From NCBI GenBank assembly GCA_021836865.1, contig JAKBHH010000037.1:1-32198 (forward strand): a stretch of 32,198 nucleotides of DNA, written 5' to 3'. This document shows positions 1-6,709 of the stretch, piece after piece. Source of the DNA: Acidobacteriota bacterium. Lineage in GTDB: Bacteria > Acidobacteriota > Terriglobia > Terriglobales > Acidobacteriaceae. A program made the translations under genes and the position numbers. Numbering within the stretch: position 1 is the stretch's first letter; every line of letters starts with the position of its first letter. The notes beneath the pieces were generated by a model. It worked only from the letters and a program-made list of their open reading frames with translations, made no database searches and was not told the DNA's origin.

Positions 1-124
1 ACTTCACAGCGCGACGACGACGCTCATTCAACACCACTCTCGGAAGGCGATGCGCCTCGGTCTTCTCCATATTTGTGAGACGATTCACACTAACAAAATG
101 TCTCACTCATTCGGGCCGGATCAG
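1..124 (-). mobile_element. Left end of an IS630-like insertion sequence (partial, runs off window)
   Basis: On the minus strand a normal major-facilitator gene stops making sense at about position 125 and continues into unrelated sequence. The junction carries a TA dinucleotide at 125-126, the target that IS630/Tc1-type elements use. The unrelated stretch contains a 7-bp inverted repeat (75-81 and 100-106) and the beginning of a transposase-like reading frame at 70. The other end and the target duplication lie outside the window, so element identity is inferred from the transposase N-terminus and the TA junction only. Confidence 0.5.
2..70 (-). CDS. Transposase N-terminal fragment, IS630-like (partial)
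   Basis: An ATG at 70 opens a frame of 23 codons that is still open at the window edge. The peptide starts MEKTEAHRLP and soon has a run of four arginines followed by AVK. From memory, IS630-family transposases often start with MEK, an acidic residue and then an arginine/lysine-rich helix that leads into the helix-turn-helix domain, and this fits. No convincing Shine-Dalgarno sequence is visible in front. The catalytic DDE residues would lie beyond the window. Only the N-terminal piece can be seen, so the family call is tentative. Confidence 0.4.
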   Translation of the reverse strand, partial: MEKTEAHRLPRVVLNERRRRAVK

Positions 125-674
125 TAAACTGCGCTGAGTTCAGCGCAATGGCGTTGGTCAGGTCTTCGCGCCGCACCAGCCGCGGCACAAGCGCCTGATA
201 GCTTGGTGCGTTCATAGACATCGCCGTTCCATTCAGGAAAGCAATCAGCGCCACCTCCCAGACCGTGATGACCTTGAACCATGCCAGCCCCGCCAGCACG
301 AAAGCAAGAAGCATCATCGCGGTCTGTGTGACAAGCAGAAGCTTGCGCTTGTTGACGCGATCTGCAATGACGCCGCCGAAGAGTGTAAAAAACAGGAACG
401 GGATGGAGCCTGCAAAGCCCACAACACCCAACCAGAACGCGGAGTTGGTGAGCACCAGAACCAACCAGCCCTGGGCCACGTTCTGCATCCAGGTGCCAAT
501 GTTGGAGAGGAAGTTGCCGCTCCAGAAGAGGCGAAAGTTGGGATTGCGCAGGGCGCGGATGACCTGCGGCAGACGCACAGCTTCTTCACTGGCAAGGGCA
601 CGTGTCACCGCCGCGGCTTCCTCCGTGCCCACAGGCAGCGGAGCGTCTGGTTGAGATGGTTCGGTGGCGCTCAC
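90..674 (-). pseudogene. MFS transporter (EntS/DUF894-like), truncated by insertion
   Basis: The first 183 residues are the N-terminal half of a major facilitator superfamily exporter. They contain the RNPNFRLFWSGNFLS start of the fold, about five membrane segments, the loop 2-3 motif GGVIADRVNKRK, and the NAIALNSAQF segment that precedes TM6 in enterobactin-exporter-like members. After NSAQF the frame reads 11 unrelated residues and stops at 90, where about 200 further residues would be expected. The break coincides with the TA of the putative IS630 junction at 125-126, so the gene is disrupted. The start is GTG at 674, with AGAGGA about 9 bases ahead. It is divergent from the peptidase gene at 787. 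The substrate is unknown. Confidence 0.8.
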
Positions 675-697
675 TGCCGCATCCTCTGGCCTCTAGT

Positions 698-713
698 GTA
701 AGCTGTGGCTTAC
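698..713. promoter_or_regulatory. Perfect inverted repeat between divergent genes (possible operator)
   Basis: GTAAGC at 698-703 and GCTTAC at 708-713 form a perfect 6-bp inverted repeat around TGTG. It lies 24 bases upstream of the truncated transporter start and 73 bases upstream of the peptidase start. The position would suit an operator or a small hairpin. No regulator gene is adjacent, so the function is open. Confidence 0.3.
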
Positions 714-786
714 CCGCGGCATCGCAGCACACCGCGTCATCCGCATCTCATATCGCGATGGAATCAGACCTCAGGAGAGTTCCATC

Positions 787-2916
787 ATGCTCCTCCGCAA
801 ATCTCTCTCTCTCTTCGCGGCGCTTCTGCTGGCATCCGGAGCATTTACTTCTCTCGGAACAACGCAGACCGCGGCCTCAACTCCGTTCGGCTACCGGAAT
901 TTCAGTCACGAAGCGACCATCGAAGAGAGGTTCATGGCCATTCCCAGCGCGAGGCTTGCCGGCGCGGAATTGAAGACGCTGACCGCAGTACCCCACATCG
1001 CAGCCTCGCCTGAGGACCACCAGATGGCCCTCTACATGGCTGAGAAATTTCGCGCCGCAGGCATGGCGACGCAGATTGTCCCTTATCGCGTTCTTCTCAA
1101 CTGGCCTGAACTCGTGCGCGTGGTGGCCTATGACTCTTCCGGGAAGACACTGATGACCGGACCAGCCCCCGAGCACGTCCGCGGCGACCCTTTTCAAAAC
1201 AATCCCCGCATGGTGATGCCCTTCAACGGCTCCTCCGGCTCGGGCGATGTGACGGGCGAGGTCGTCTATGCCAACTATGGCCGCCCCGAAGACTTCAAGG
1301 AGCTTGAGACTCGGCGCATCAGCCTGCACGGCAAAATTGTCCTCATGCGCTACGGCGTCAACTTTCGCGGAGTCAAGGTCTACCTTGCAGAACTGCACGG
1401 CGCTGCCGGCGTGCTCCTTTACTCCGATCCGCAGGACGACGGCTACTACAAGGGAGATCCTTATCCCGAAGGCCCGTGGCGACCGGCGACCGGCGTGCAA
1501 CGAGGCTCTGTCCAGTACCTGTTCAAGTATCCAGGCGATCCGGAAACGCCGGGCATTGCCTCCACACCCGATCTGCCGGACACTGAGCGGGTATCGCCCG
1601 ATGGCAATCAGCCGCACATCATCTCCATTCCCCTCAGCTACCATGACGCAGCGCCGATTCTGCAGGCGCTCACCGGGCCTGGCGTGCCGGAGGGTTGGCA
1701 AGGCGCTCTCCCCTTCCGCTACCACATGGGACCGGGCGGGGTACGCGTGCATCTGGTTTCGCAGCAGGACTACCAGAGACGCACCATCTGGGATGTCATC
1801 GGAACCATCCAGGGATCTGAGCTGCCGGATGAACAGGTCATCGTGGGCAATCATCGCGACGCATGGGTATATGGCGCGGTAGACCCAAACAGCGGCACCG
1901 CGGCCATGCTTGAGGCCATCCATGGCATTGCCGTTCTGCTCAAGCAGGGTTGGCGGCCCAAACGCACCCTGATCTTCTGCAGTTGGGACGCTGAGGAAGA
2001 AGGACTCATCGGCTCCACGGAATGGGTGGAACAGCACGGCGACGAAATGAGCCGCGTGGTTGCCTACTTCAATACAGATGTGGGCGTGGCCGGCCCCGAC
2101 TTTAACGCGGCAGCCGTACCGTCGCTCAAGCAGTTTGTCCGCCAGGTTACACAAGCAGTGCCCAGCCCGGTAATGGGTACGGTCTATCAGCAGTGGCGTC
2201 TTCACCAGGCAGGCCGCGACGAACACCGCGCGTCCAGCGCGCCGCTCGAGTCCGGCGAAGAGGTTCAGGTCAACGATCTCGGTTCCGGCTCGGACTTCAC
2301 GCCATTTCTGCAGCATGCCGGCGTGCCTTCCACCGATGTCGGTTCGGGCGGCCCCTACGGCGTCTACCACTCCGCCTTCGACGACTACACCTGGTTCGTG
2401 ATGAACGCGGACCCGCACTTCGTCTATCTGCAGCAGATGGCCCGCGTCCTTGGGTTAGAAGCCATCCGCATGGCCGATGCAGACGTGCTGCCCTACAACT
2501 ACCCGGCCTATGCGCGTGCCATTGCTGCTTACCTGGAGGCAGCAGCGAGCAAGGCTCGCGAGGCAGGCCTCAATACGCTGGACTTTGCCGATGCGCAGGC
2601 GGCAGCGGGCCGGTTTACCGCAGCAGCCGAAAAGGTATATGCCCTGCAGAAGGTCCCGCCCAGTGACCCGTCCCAGCTTGACCAGACTCTCCGCGCGGTC
2701 GAAACCAACCTGCTTTCTCCCGCAGGACTGCCCACCCGCCCCTGGTACAAACACACCATCTACGCTCCAGGCGAGTTCACCGGCTATTCCGCAGTCGTGA
2801 TTCCGGGTGTGAATGAGGCAATCGACGCGCACGAAACGTCCCTGGCCCAACAGCAACTGACCGTGCTTGCCGAGGCACTTGGCCGCGCGGCGCAAACTCT
2901 TGATTCTGCTCACTGA
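787..2916 (+). CDS. Secreted M28 family zinc metallopeptidase (glutamate carboxypeptidase II-like)
   Basis: Predicted exported co-catalytic zinc carboxy/aminopeptidase of 709 residues, close to the length of human glutamate carboxypeptidase II. A signal peptide occupies about residues 1-30. A protease-associated (PA) domain lies around 130-290, the M28 catalytic domain around 330-560 and a transferrin-receptor-like dimerisation domain at the C-terminus. The zinc site is complete: His356 (GNHRDAW), Asp366 (VDPNSG), the Glu403/Glu404 pair (WDAEEEG), Asp431 (FNTDVG) and His528 (YHSAFDD). The spacings match His377, Asp387, Glu424/425, Asp453 and His553 of the human enzyme. ATG 787 follows an AGGAGA ribosome site at about 9 bases. 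The substrate is not deducible; peptide scavenging outside the cytoplasm is likely. Confidence 0.93.
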   Translation: MLLRKSLSLFAALLLASGAFTSLGTTQTAASTPFGYRNFSHEATIEERFMAIPSARLAGAELKTLTAVPHIAASPEDHQMALYMAEKFRAAGMATQIVPYRVLLNWPELVRVVAYDSSGKTLMTGPAPEHVRGDPFQNNPRMVMPFNGSSGSGDVTGEVVYANYGRPEDFKELETRRISLHGKIVLMRYGVNFRGVKVYLAELHGAAGVLLYSDPQDDGYYKGDPYPEGPWRPATGVQRGSVQYLFKYPGDPETPGIASTPDLPDTERVSPDGNQPHIISIPLSYHDAAPILQALTGPGVPEGWQGALPFRYHMGPGGVRVHLVSQQDYQRRTIWDVIGTIQGSELPDEQVIVGNHRDAWVYGAVDPNSGTAAMLEAIHGIAVLLKQGWRPKRTLIFCSWDAEEEGLIGSTEWVEQHGDEMSRVVAYFNTDVGVAGPDFNAAAVPSLKQFVRQVTQAVPSPVMGTVYQQWRLHQAGRDEHRASSAPLESGEEVQVNDLGSGSDFTPFLQHAGVPSTDVGSGGPYGVYHSAFDDYTWFVMNADPHFVYLQQMARVLGLEAIRMADADVLPYNYPAYARAIAAYLEAAASKAREAGLNTLDFADAQAAAGRFTAAAEKVYALQKVPPSDPSQLDQTLRAVETNLLSPAGLPTRPWYKHTIYAPGEFTGYSAVVIPGVNEAIDAHETSLAQQQLTVLAEALGRAAQTLDSAH

Positions 2917-2964
2917 ATCGCTGTGCAGACGGACCGGTGGGAGCGCCTTGGATATCCGGTAAAG

Positions 2965-2980
2965 TGTGATGCAGATCACG
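2965..2980. promoter_or_regulatory. CRP-like binding site upstream of ccmE
   Basis: TGTGAT-GCAG-ATCACG fits the CRP consensus TGTGA-N6-TCACA in nine of ten defined positions. Its centre (about 2972.5) lies about 61 bases before the start point predicted from the promoter at 2998-3026, the spacing of class I CRP activation. No CRP-family gene is in the window, so the acting regulator is inferred. Confidence 0.5.
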
Positions 2981-2997
2981 CTTCACGCTCCAGGTGG

Positions 2998-3026
2998 TTG
3001 ACCCCACCCCCTTCCGCTCGTATCGT
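2998..3026 (+). promoter_or_regulatory. Sigma-70 type promoter of the ccm operon
   Basis: TTGACC at 2998-3003 (5 of 6 to the -35 consensus) is followed after exactly 17 bases by TATCGT at 3021-3026 (4 of 6 to the -10 consensus). Initiation would fall near 3033, only about 5 bases before the ccmE ATG. That gives an almost leaderless message, consistent with the absence of a Shine-Dalgarno sequence there. Confidence 0.5.
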
Positions 3027-3037
3027 TGAGATTGTCT

Positions 3038-3538
3038 ATGAAGAACTCCAAAAACTCGTTGCGCATCGGCATCGCGGTGGCCGTTATCGTGGGTACCATT
3101 GGCTGGCTTGCTTTCAGCGGCTACGGATCCAGCAAGAGCTACTATGTGACCATCGCCGAACTGGGCGGTATGGGTGACAGAGCCTATAAGAGCAATCTGC
3201 GGGTGGAGGGCTTCGTGCAGCCGGGTTCCATTGAGCAAAGCGGACCCCATGTGACGTTCCTGCTCAATGAGTTTGAGAGCCACTCGCCAAAGGCTGCTTC
3301 AGGCCATCTGCTCAAGGTGGTTTACAAAGGCTCTGAGCCGCCGCCGGATACCTTCAAGGACGACGCGCAAGCCCTCGCGATGGGAACCTATGGTCGGGAT
3401 GGGGTCTTCCACGCGACGGAGTTGCAGGCTAAGTGCGCCAGCAAATATGCGCCTGCGCAGAACGGCTCCGCACCGGCCAATCCCCGCGCCGCTGCCGCGC
3501 AAGTGCCACAGAACGACGCGCCGGCCATGGCCAACTGA
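3038..3538 (+). CDS. ccmE: Cytochrome c maturation haem chaperone CcmE, CXXXY type
   Basis: Periplasm-facing membrane-anchored haem chaperone of system I cytochrome c biogenesis, 166 residues from ATG 3038. One membrane anchor spans about residues 8-27 (IGIAVAVIVGTIGWLAF), followed by the OB-fold with FVQPGSI, VTFLLNEF, VVYKGSEPPDTF-like and HATELQAKCASKY segments. The residue that binds haem covalently in classical CcmE (His130 of E. coli) is Cys133 here, followed by Tyr137. That is the CXXXY form known from archaea and Desulfovibrio-like bacteria. The tail is rich in Ala, Pro and Asn. A TTG four codons upstream is in frame, but ATG 3038 fits the membrane anchor better. It is first in the operon; ccmA follows 4 bases later. 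Confidence 0.88.
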   Translation: MKNSKNSLRIGIAVAVIVGTIGWLAFSGYGSSKSYYVTIAELGGMGDRAYKSNLRVEGFVQPGSIEQSGPHVTFLLNEFESHSPKAASGHLLKVVYKGSEPPPDTFKDDAQALAMGTYGRDGVFHATELQAKCASKYAPAQNGSAPANPRAAAAQVPQNDAPAMAN

Positions 3539-3542
3539 CCGC

Positions 3543-4226
3543 ATGACCGCGCAAGCCCCGGAGGCCGCCCGCTCAACCTTCTGCGCGCGTCTCGAACAGG
3601 TTTCCAAGCTCTTTGGCTCCTTTGCCGCGCTCCGCCAAGTCTCTGTGGAGCTGGAATTGGGCCGCTGTTACGTACTCATCGGAGAAAACGGCGCCGGCAA
3701 GTCCACGCTTCTGCGCATTCTGGCTGGTTTGCTGCGGCCTAGCCACGGCAAGGTCACGGTCTTCGGCGGCCATGAGCCACATGAGGTCCGCGAGCGGATC
3801 GGCTACATGAGCCATGCGCCCATGCTCTACGACGAGCTCACCGGCGAGGAAAATCTACGCTACTTCGCCAGCCTCTATGCGGGGCGGCCGTGCCTCACCC
3901 CAGCTGAAGCGCTGCGGCAGGTGGGCCTTGACCCTGGCCTGGCCCGGCCCTTGGGGCAATACTCACAGGGCATGCGCCAACGCACCTCCCTGGCCCGCGT
4001 CCTGCTGCCCGCGCCGGAGCTGCTGCTGCTTGACGAGCCATTTTCCAACATGGATGTCGAGTCGGTCCGCCAGATGGTCGAGCTGCTGGCGCGCTTTCGC
4101 CAGGGCAATCGCACCATTGTCATCACCACCCACCAGCGTGAGTCCGCCGCGCCCATCGCCGACTGGATCCTCCGTCTGCAGGCAGGCCGCGTCGCGTCCT
4201 TCGAGCCGGGGAGCCCGACTTTATGA
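3543..4226 (+). CDS. ccmA: Cytochrome c maturation ABC transporter ATPase CcmA
   Basis: ATP-binding subunit of the CcmAB(CD) complex, which uses ATP to release holo-CcmE. It has 227 residues, the usual size. Walker A is GENGAGKST at about 47-55, the signature region is YSQGMRQRTSLAR rather than LSGGQ, as often in CcmA, and Walker B is LLLLDEPFSNMD with the D-loop. The switch histidine is in ITTHQ. The frame is open far upstream into ccmE, but ATG 3543, 4 bases after the ccmE stop, gives the right length. It overlaps ybaK by 4 bases (ATGA). The gene order ccmE-ccmA-(ybaK)-ccmB supports CcmA over a generic ABC ATPase. Confidence 0.88.
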   Translation: MTAQAPEAARSTFCARLEQVSKLFGSFAALRQVSVELELGRCYVLIGENGAGKSTLLRILAGLLRPSHGKVTVFGGHEPHEVRERIGYMSHAPMLYDELTGEENLRYFASLYAGRPCLTPAEALRQVGLDPGLARPLGQYSQGMRQRTSLARVLLPAPELLLLDEPFSNMDVESVRQMVELLARFRQGNRTIVITTHQRESAAPIADWILRLQAGRVASFEPGSPTL

Positions 4227-4726
4227 AGACTAACGGCGCGCGCTTCCTTGAGAGTCTGGGGATTGCCTTCGAGATTCGCGAGTACAAGGTAGACCTGGAT
4301 GACCTGTCCGCAATCGCCGTGGCGAAAAAGATCGGCATGCCGCCCGAGCAGGTCTTCAAAACTCTGCTGACCACGGGCGGTCCGGGCGCCTATGTCTTCG
4401 CCGTCATTCCCGGCAACGCTGAACTCGACTTCAAGAAGCTCGCACGCTCTGCCGGCCTGCGCAAAGTGGAGATGGTTCCACTCAAAGACGTGCAGCCGCT
4501 CACCGGCTACGTGCGCGGCGGCGTCACGGTCTTCGGCGTCCGCAAGCCCTTCCCTGTCTTTGTCGATGAAGCCGCAATTCTCTTTGACCGCATCAGCGTG
4601 TCGGCGGGAACTCGCGGAACGCAGCTCATCCTCAGTCCGGATGACTATCTTCGCGCCGCGAAAGCGCTGGATGTTCCGGTCCTGACCGTCGACCTGACCA
4701 AATCCGATCCGGAGGATCACGTCTGA
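4223..4726 (+). CDS. ybaK: Cys-tRNA(Pro)/Cys-tRNA(Cys) deacylase YbaK/EbsC
   Basis: Trans-editing enzyme that hydrolyses Cys mis-attached to tRNA(Pro) by prolyl-tRNA synthetase. The 167-residue protein covers the whole YbaK/aaRS-associated fold. Lys46 in QVFKTLL coincides with the catalytic Lys46 of Haemophilus YbaK, and the glycine-rich GYVRGGVTVFG and SAGTRGTQLILSPDDY segments are typical. It overlaps ccmA by 4 bases and ccmB by 1 base, so it is translated inside the ccm operon. That placement is unusual; both functions touch cysteine chemistry, but a functional link is only inference. Confidence 0.9.
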   Translation: MKTNGARFLESLGIAFEIREYKVDLDDLSAIAVAKKIGMPPEQVFKTLLTTGGPGAYVFAVIPGNAELDFKKLARSAGLRKVEMVPLKDVQPLTGYVRGGVTVFGVRKPFPVFVDEAAILFDRISVSAGTRGTQLILSPDDYLRAAKALDVPVLTVDLTKSDPEDHV

Positions 4727-5394
4727 TGCCTCGCGCCCTCTGGACCCACCTCGTCAAGGATCTGCGCATCGAATGGCGCTCGAAAGAGGCCATCAACTCG
4801 ATGCTCTTCTTTGCGCTCCTCGTGGTTGTGCTGTTTTCTCTGGCGTTCGATCCGCGCGGCTCCTTTGCCCGCGAGATTGCTGGCGGCGTGTTGTCCGTGG
4901 CAACCATGTTTGCCTCGGTCAGCGCGCTCAATCAGGCCTGGGCGCGTGAGATCCGCCACCAGGTGCTGGACGCGCAGCGCATGACGCCCGCGCCGGGCGC
5001 GGAGCTGTTTCTTGCCAAGGTGCTCGCCAACTTCCTCTTCGTCACCATTGTGCAGGTGCTGCTGGCTCCGGTTTTCCTGGTCATGTACAACCTCAGCATT
5101 CTGGGCCAGGGATGGTTGCTGGCCGTCGTGCTGCCGCTGGGCACCTGGGCTCTGGTGGCCAATGGAACCTTCTTCGCCGCACTCTCGATCCGCAGCCGCA
5201 ATCGCGAGTTGCTGCTACCGTTGATCCTCTTTCCGATCTTTATCCCCGCGCTGCTCGCAATGGTGCAGGCCACTACGGCGATCCTGACCGGGGAAAGCGA
5301 CCCTGCGCTCTGGATCAAGCTGCTGATCGGCTACGACATTATCTTCACCACGGTCAGCCTGCTGCTGTTTGACGTGGTGCTGCACGCGGAATAA
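4726..5394 (+). CDS. ccmB: Cytochrome c maturation ABC transporter permease CcmB
   Basis: Integral membrane partner of CcmA, 222 residues with about six membrane segments, the standard CcmB length. Family traits include the N-terminal LVKDLRIEWRSKEAINSM cytoplasmic helix, LNQAWAREIRHQVLDAQR in the first long loop and LSIRSRNRELLLPLILFP in the middle. The start overlaps the ybaK stop (TGATG). No ccmC, ccmD, ccmF or ccmH follows; the next gene is convergent, so this operon ends here and the remaining system I genes must be elsewhere if the pathway works. Confidence 0.9.
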   Translation: MPRALWTHLVKDLRIEWRSKEAINSMLFFALLVVVLFSLAFDPRGSFAREIAGGVLSVATMFASVSALNQAWAREIRHQVLDAQRMTPAPGAELFLAKVLANFLFVTIVQVLLAPVFLVMYNLSILGQGWLLAVVLPLGTWALVANGTFFAALSIRSRNRELLLPLILFPIFIPALLAMVQATTAILTGESDPALWIKLLIGYDIIFTTVSLLLFDVVLHAE

Positions 5395-5404
5395 AAGAGG
5401 CACT

Positions 5405-5423
5405 GCCTGATTCTGGATCAGGC
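5405..5423. terminator. Hairpin at the ccmB / CHAD convergent junction
   Basis: GCCTGAT at 5405-5411 and ATCAGGC at 5417-5423 form a perfect 7-bp stem with a 5-base loop, 10 bases after the ccmB stop and overlapping the stop codon of the convergent CHAD gene. No T-run follows on either strand, so it is at best a weak bidirectional terminator. Confidence 0.35.
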
Positions 5424-6380
5424 CCTGCGCTGCATCCGGGTCGCGCGTGCGTCTACTGCGCGCTGCACCGGGAGCTTGCCCATCGTCGCAGGAGTCCGCT
5501 CTGTCTCCCGCCAAAGCCGATCCAACTTCGCTCTTGACCGCTTGCACACTCCGGTCGCCCGTTCGAGCCATTCAGCAGCGATTTCGTCCAACAGCGCAAT
5601 CAGGCTGATCGGCGCGGACTGGTCGCGAAGGAGCTGGCGTGCCTTCCGGGCCAGGTCGTCCCAGTCGTGCCAGGTTCCGATCGCGGTCTGCATGGCGCGC
5701 AGCGTCCGCAGCAGCCTGCGCGTCCTCATATCCGATGGGCCGGCGGCCTCTGCCGTGTACCGAAGCGCCTTGATGCGCTTGCGGAGATCGTGCAGGTTGC
5801 TCGCGTCCGGCTCCGGAAAGTCCGCCATCAATGCCGCGATACCCGATGCAATGGATTGTTCGGCGCATTGCGCCGGGGCGGCGCGCATGGCCCTTTCCAT
5901 GGCATCAGATGCTTCGCGTAACCGCGGCAAACCCTTTACAATCCGAGCGGTGAGCCGGTCCGCAGCCCCACGGCGGTGCTGCTTCAGGCGAGCGTCCAGA
6001 CGGTCTATCTGGCGCAGAATCTCGCGGTTCGTGTGAAGGCGCGTGGCGCTCGGCACGTCGAGACCTGCTCGAAGACTCGTCAGCCTGGAGCGATAGACGT
6101 CGAACTCGCGCACATGACTGAGAACCTGGCGGAGCTTTTCCGCCTGCCGCGTCCACCGTCGCGCGGCGTGCGAAGCCGGAGACTTGACCGGCGGAGAAAG
6201 CATCTGGCAACTGCTCGACAACAGGCGTAAGGTAGCCACGCGCAGCATATGGACCCGCCGACGGCTCGCCTTTTGCGCACATGCCTCAAGTTGAATGCGC
6301 CAGCTGCGGAGCTGCGCATACCACGCATCATCGACCGCCGCCTGGGTTTGCGCGTTGCCGGGAATAGCGGGCAGGACCAT
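5418..6380 (-). CDS. CHAD domain-containing protein
   Basis: All-helical protein of 320 residues dominated by a CHAD (conserved histidine alpha-helical) domain. The defining histidine-containing helices are visible: VHMLRVATLRLLS near residue 45, LHDLRKRIKALRY near 200 and TWHDWDDLARKARQ near 240, with many Arg/Lys residues on the same helices. CHAD proteins bind polyphosphate. No CYTH (triphosphate tunnel) domain is fused or adjacent, so this is a stand-alone CHAD protein and more likely a polyphosphate-granule-associated protein than an enzyme; that is inference. ATG 6380 is preceded by AAGGTGAT at a sensible distance. It is convergent with the ccm operon and divergent from the glycosyltransferase gene. 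Confidence 0.82.
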   Translation of the reverse strand: MVLPAIPGNAQTQAAVDDAWYAQLRSWRIQLEACAQKASRRRVHMLRVATLRLLSSSCQMLSPPVKSPASHAARRWTRQAEKLRQVLSHVREFDVYRSRLTSLRAGLDVPSATRLHTNREILRQIDRLDARLKQHRRGAADRLTARIVKGLPRLREASDAMERAMRAAPAQCAEQSIASGIAALMADFPEPDASNLHDLRKRIKALRYTAEAAGPSDMRTRRLLRTLRAMQTAIGTWHDWDDLARKARQLLRDQSAPISLIALLDEIAAEWLERATGVCKRSRAKLDRLWRETERTPATMGKLPVQRAVDARATRMQRRA

Positions 6381-6709
6381 CGAACGATCACCTTGCTGGC
6401 TCTATTCTGCACCCGCAGGGCAGTATTGTGGGAGTTCGCACGAAAGGCGCTGTCTTGCGAGTTGCAACGAAGCTCGCCGTCTGCTGCTATCCTGCAAGTG
6501 ACTTTACCCGGCCTCTGAGCAGCAGTCAGGCGTGACTCGACGCTGGAAAGAGGATGCCATTGAACCGGCACTGCGGGTATATGCTCGCTTCACCCATGCT
6601 GTGCAGATCAGAGCGGTAGTCGGCTGTGCCGTTGCCAGAAAGATCGTCCGCGCCACACATCCCATCTGGCCGCTCTTTGAAATCAGGAGGATTGGCACTC
6701 AAGGCTTCG
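6381..6709. other. Intergenic region between divergent CHAD and glycosyltransferase genes
   Basis: This 329-base gap must hold promoters for both divergent genes. I see no strong -35/-10 pair; TTGCAA followed after 17 bases by TGCTAT around 6460-6490 is the best but weak. A strong AGGAGG at 6685-6690 lies 19 bases before ATG 6710, too far for a normal start, and 1 base before an in-frame TTG at 6692, too near. No RNA gene or repeat was recognised. Confidence 0.4.

Noticed and set aside
877..2418. Long open frame (513 codons) on the minus strand opposite the M28 peptidase
   Set aside because: It lies wholly antisense to a peptidase with a complete active site and shows no recognisable domain. 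High GC content produces such shadow frames.
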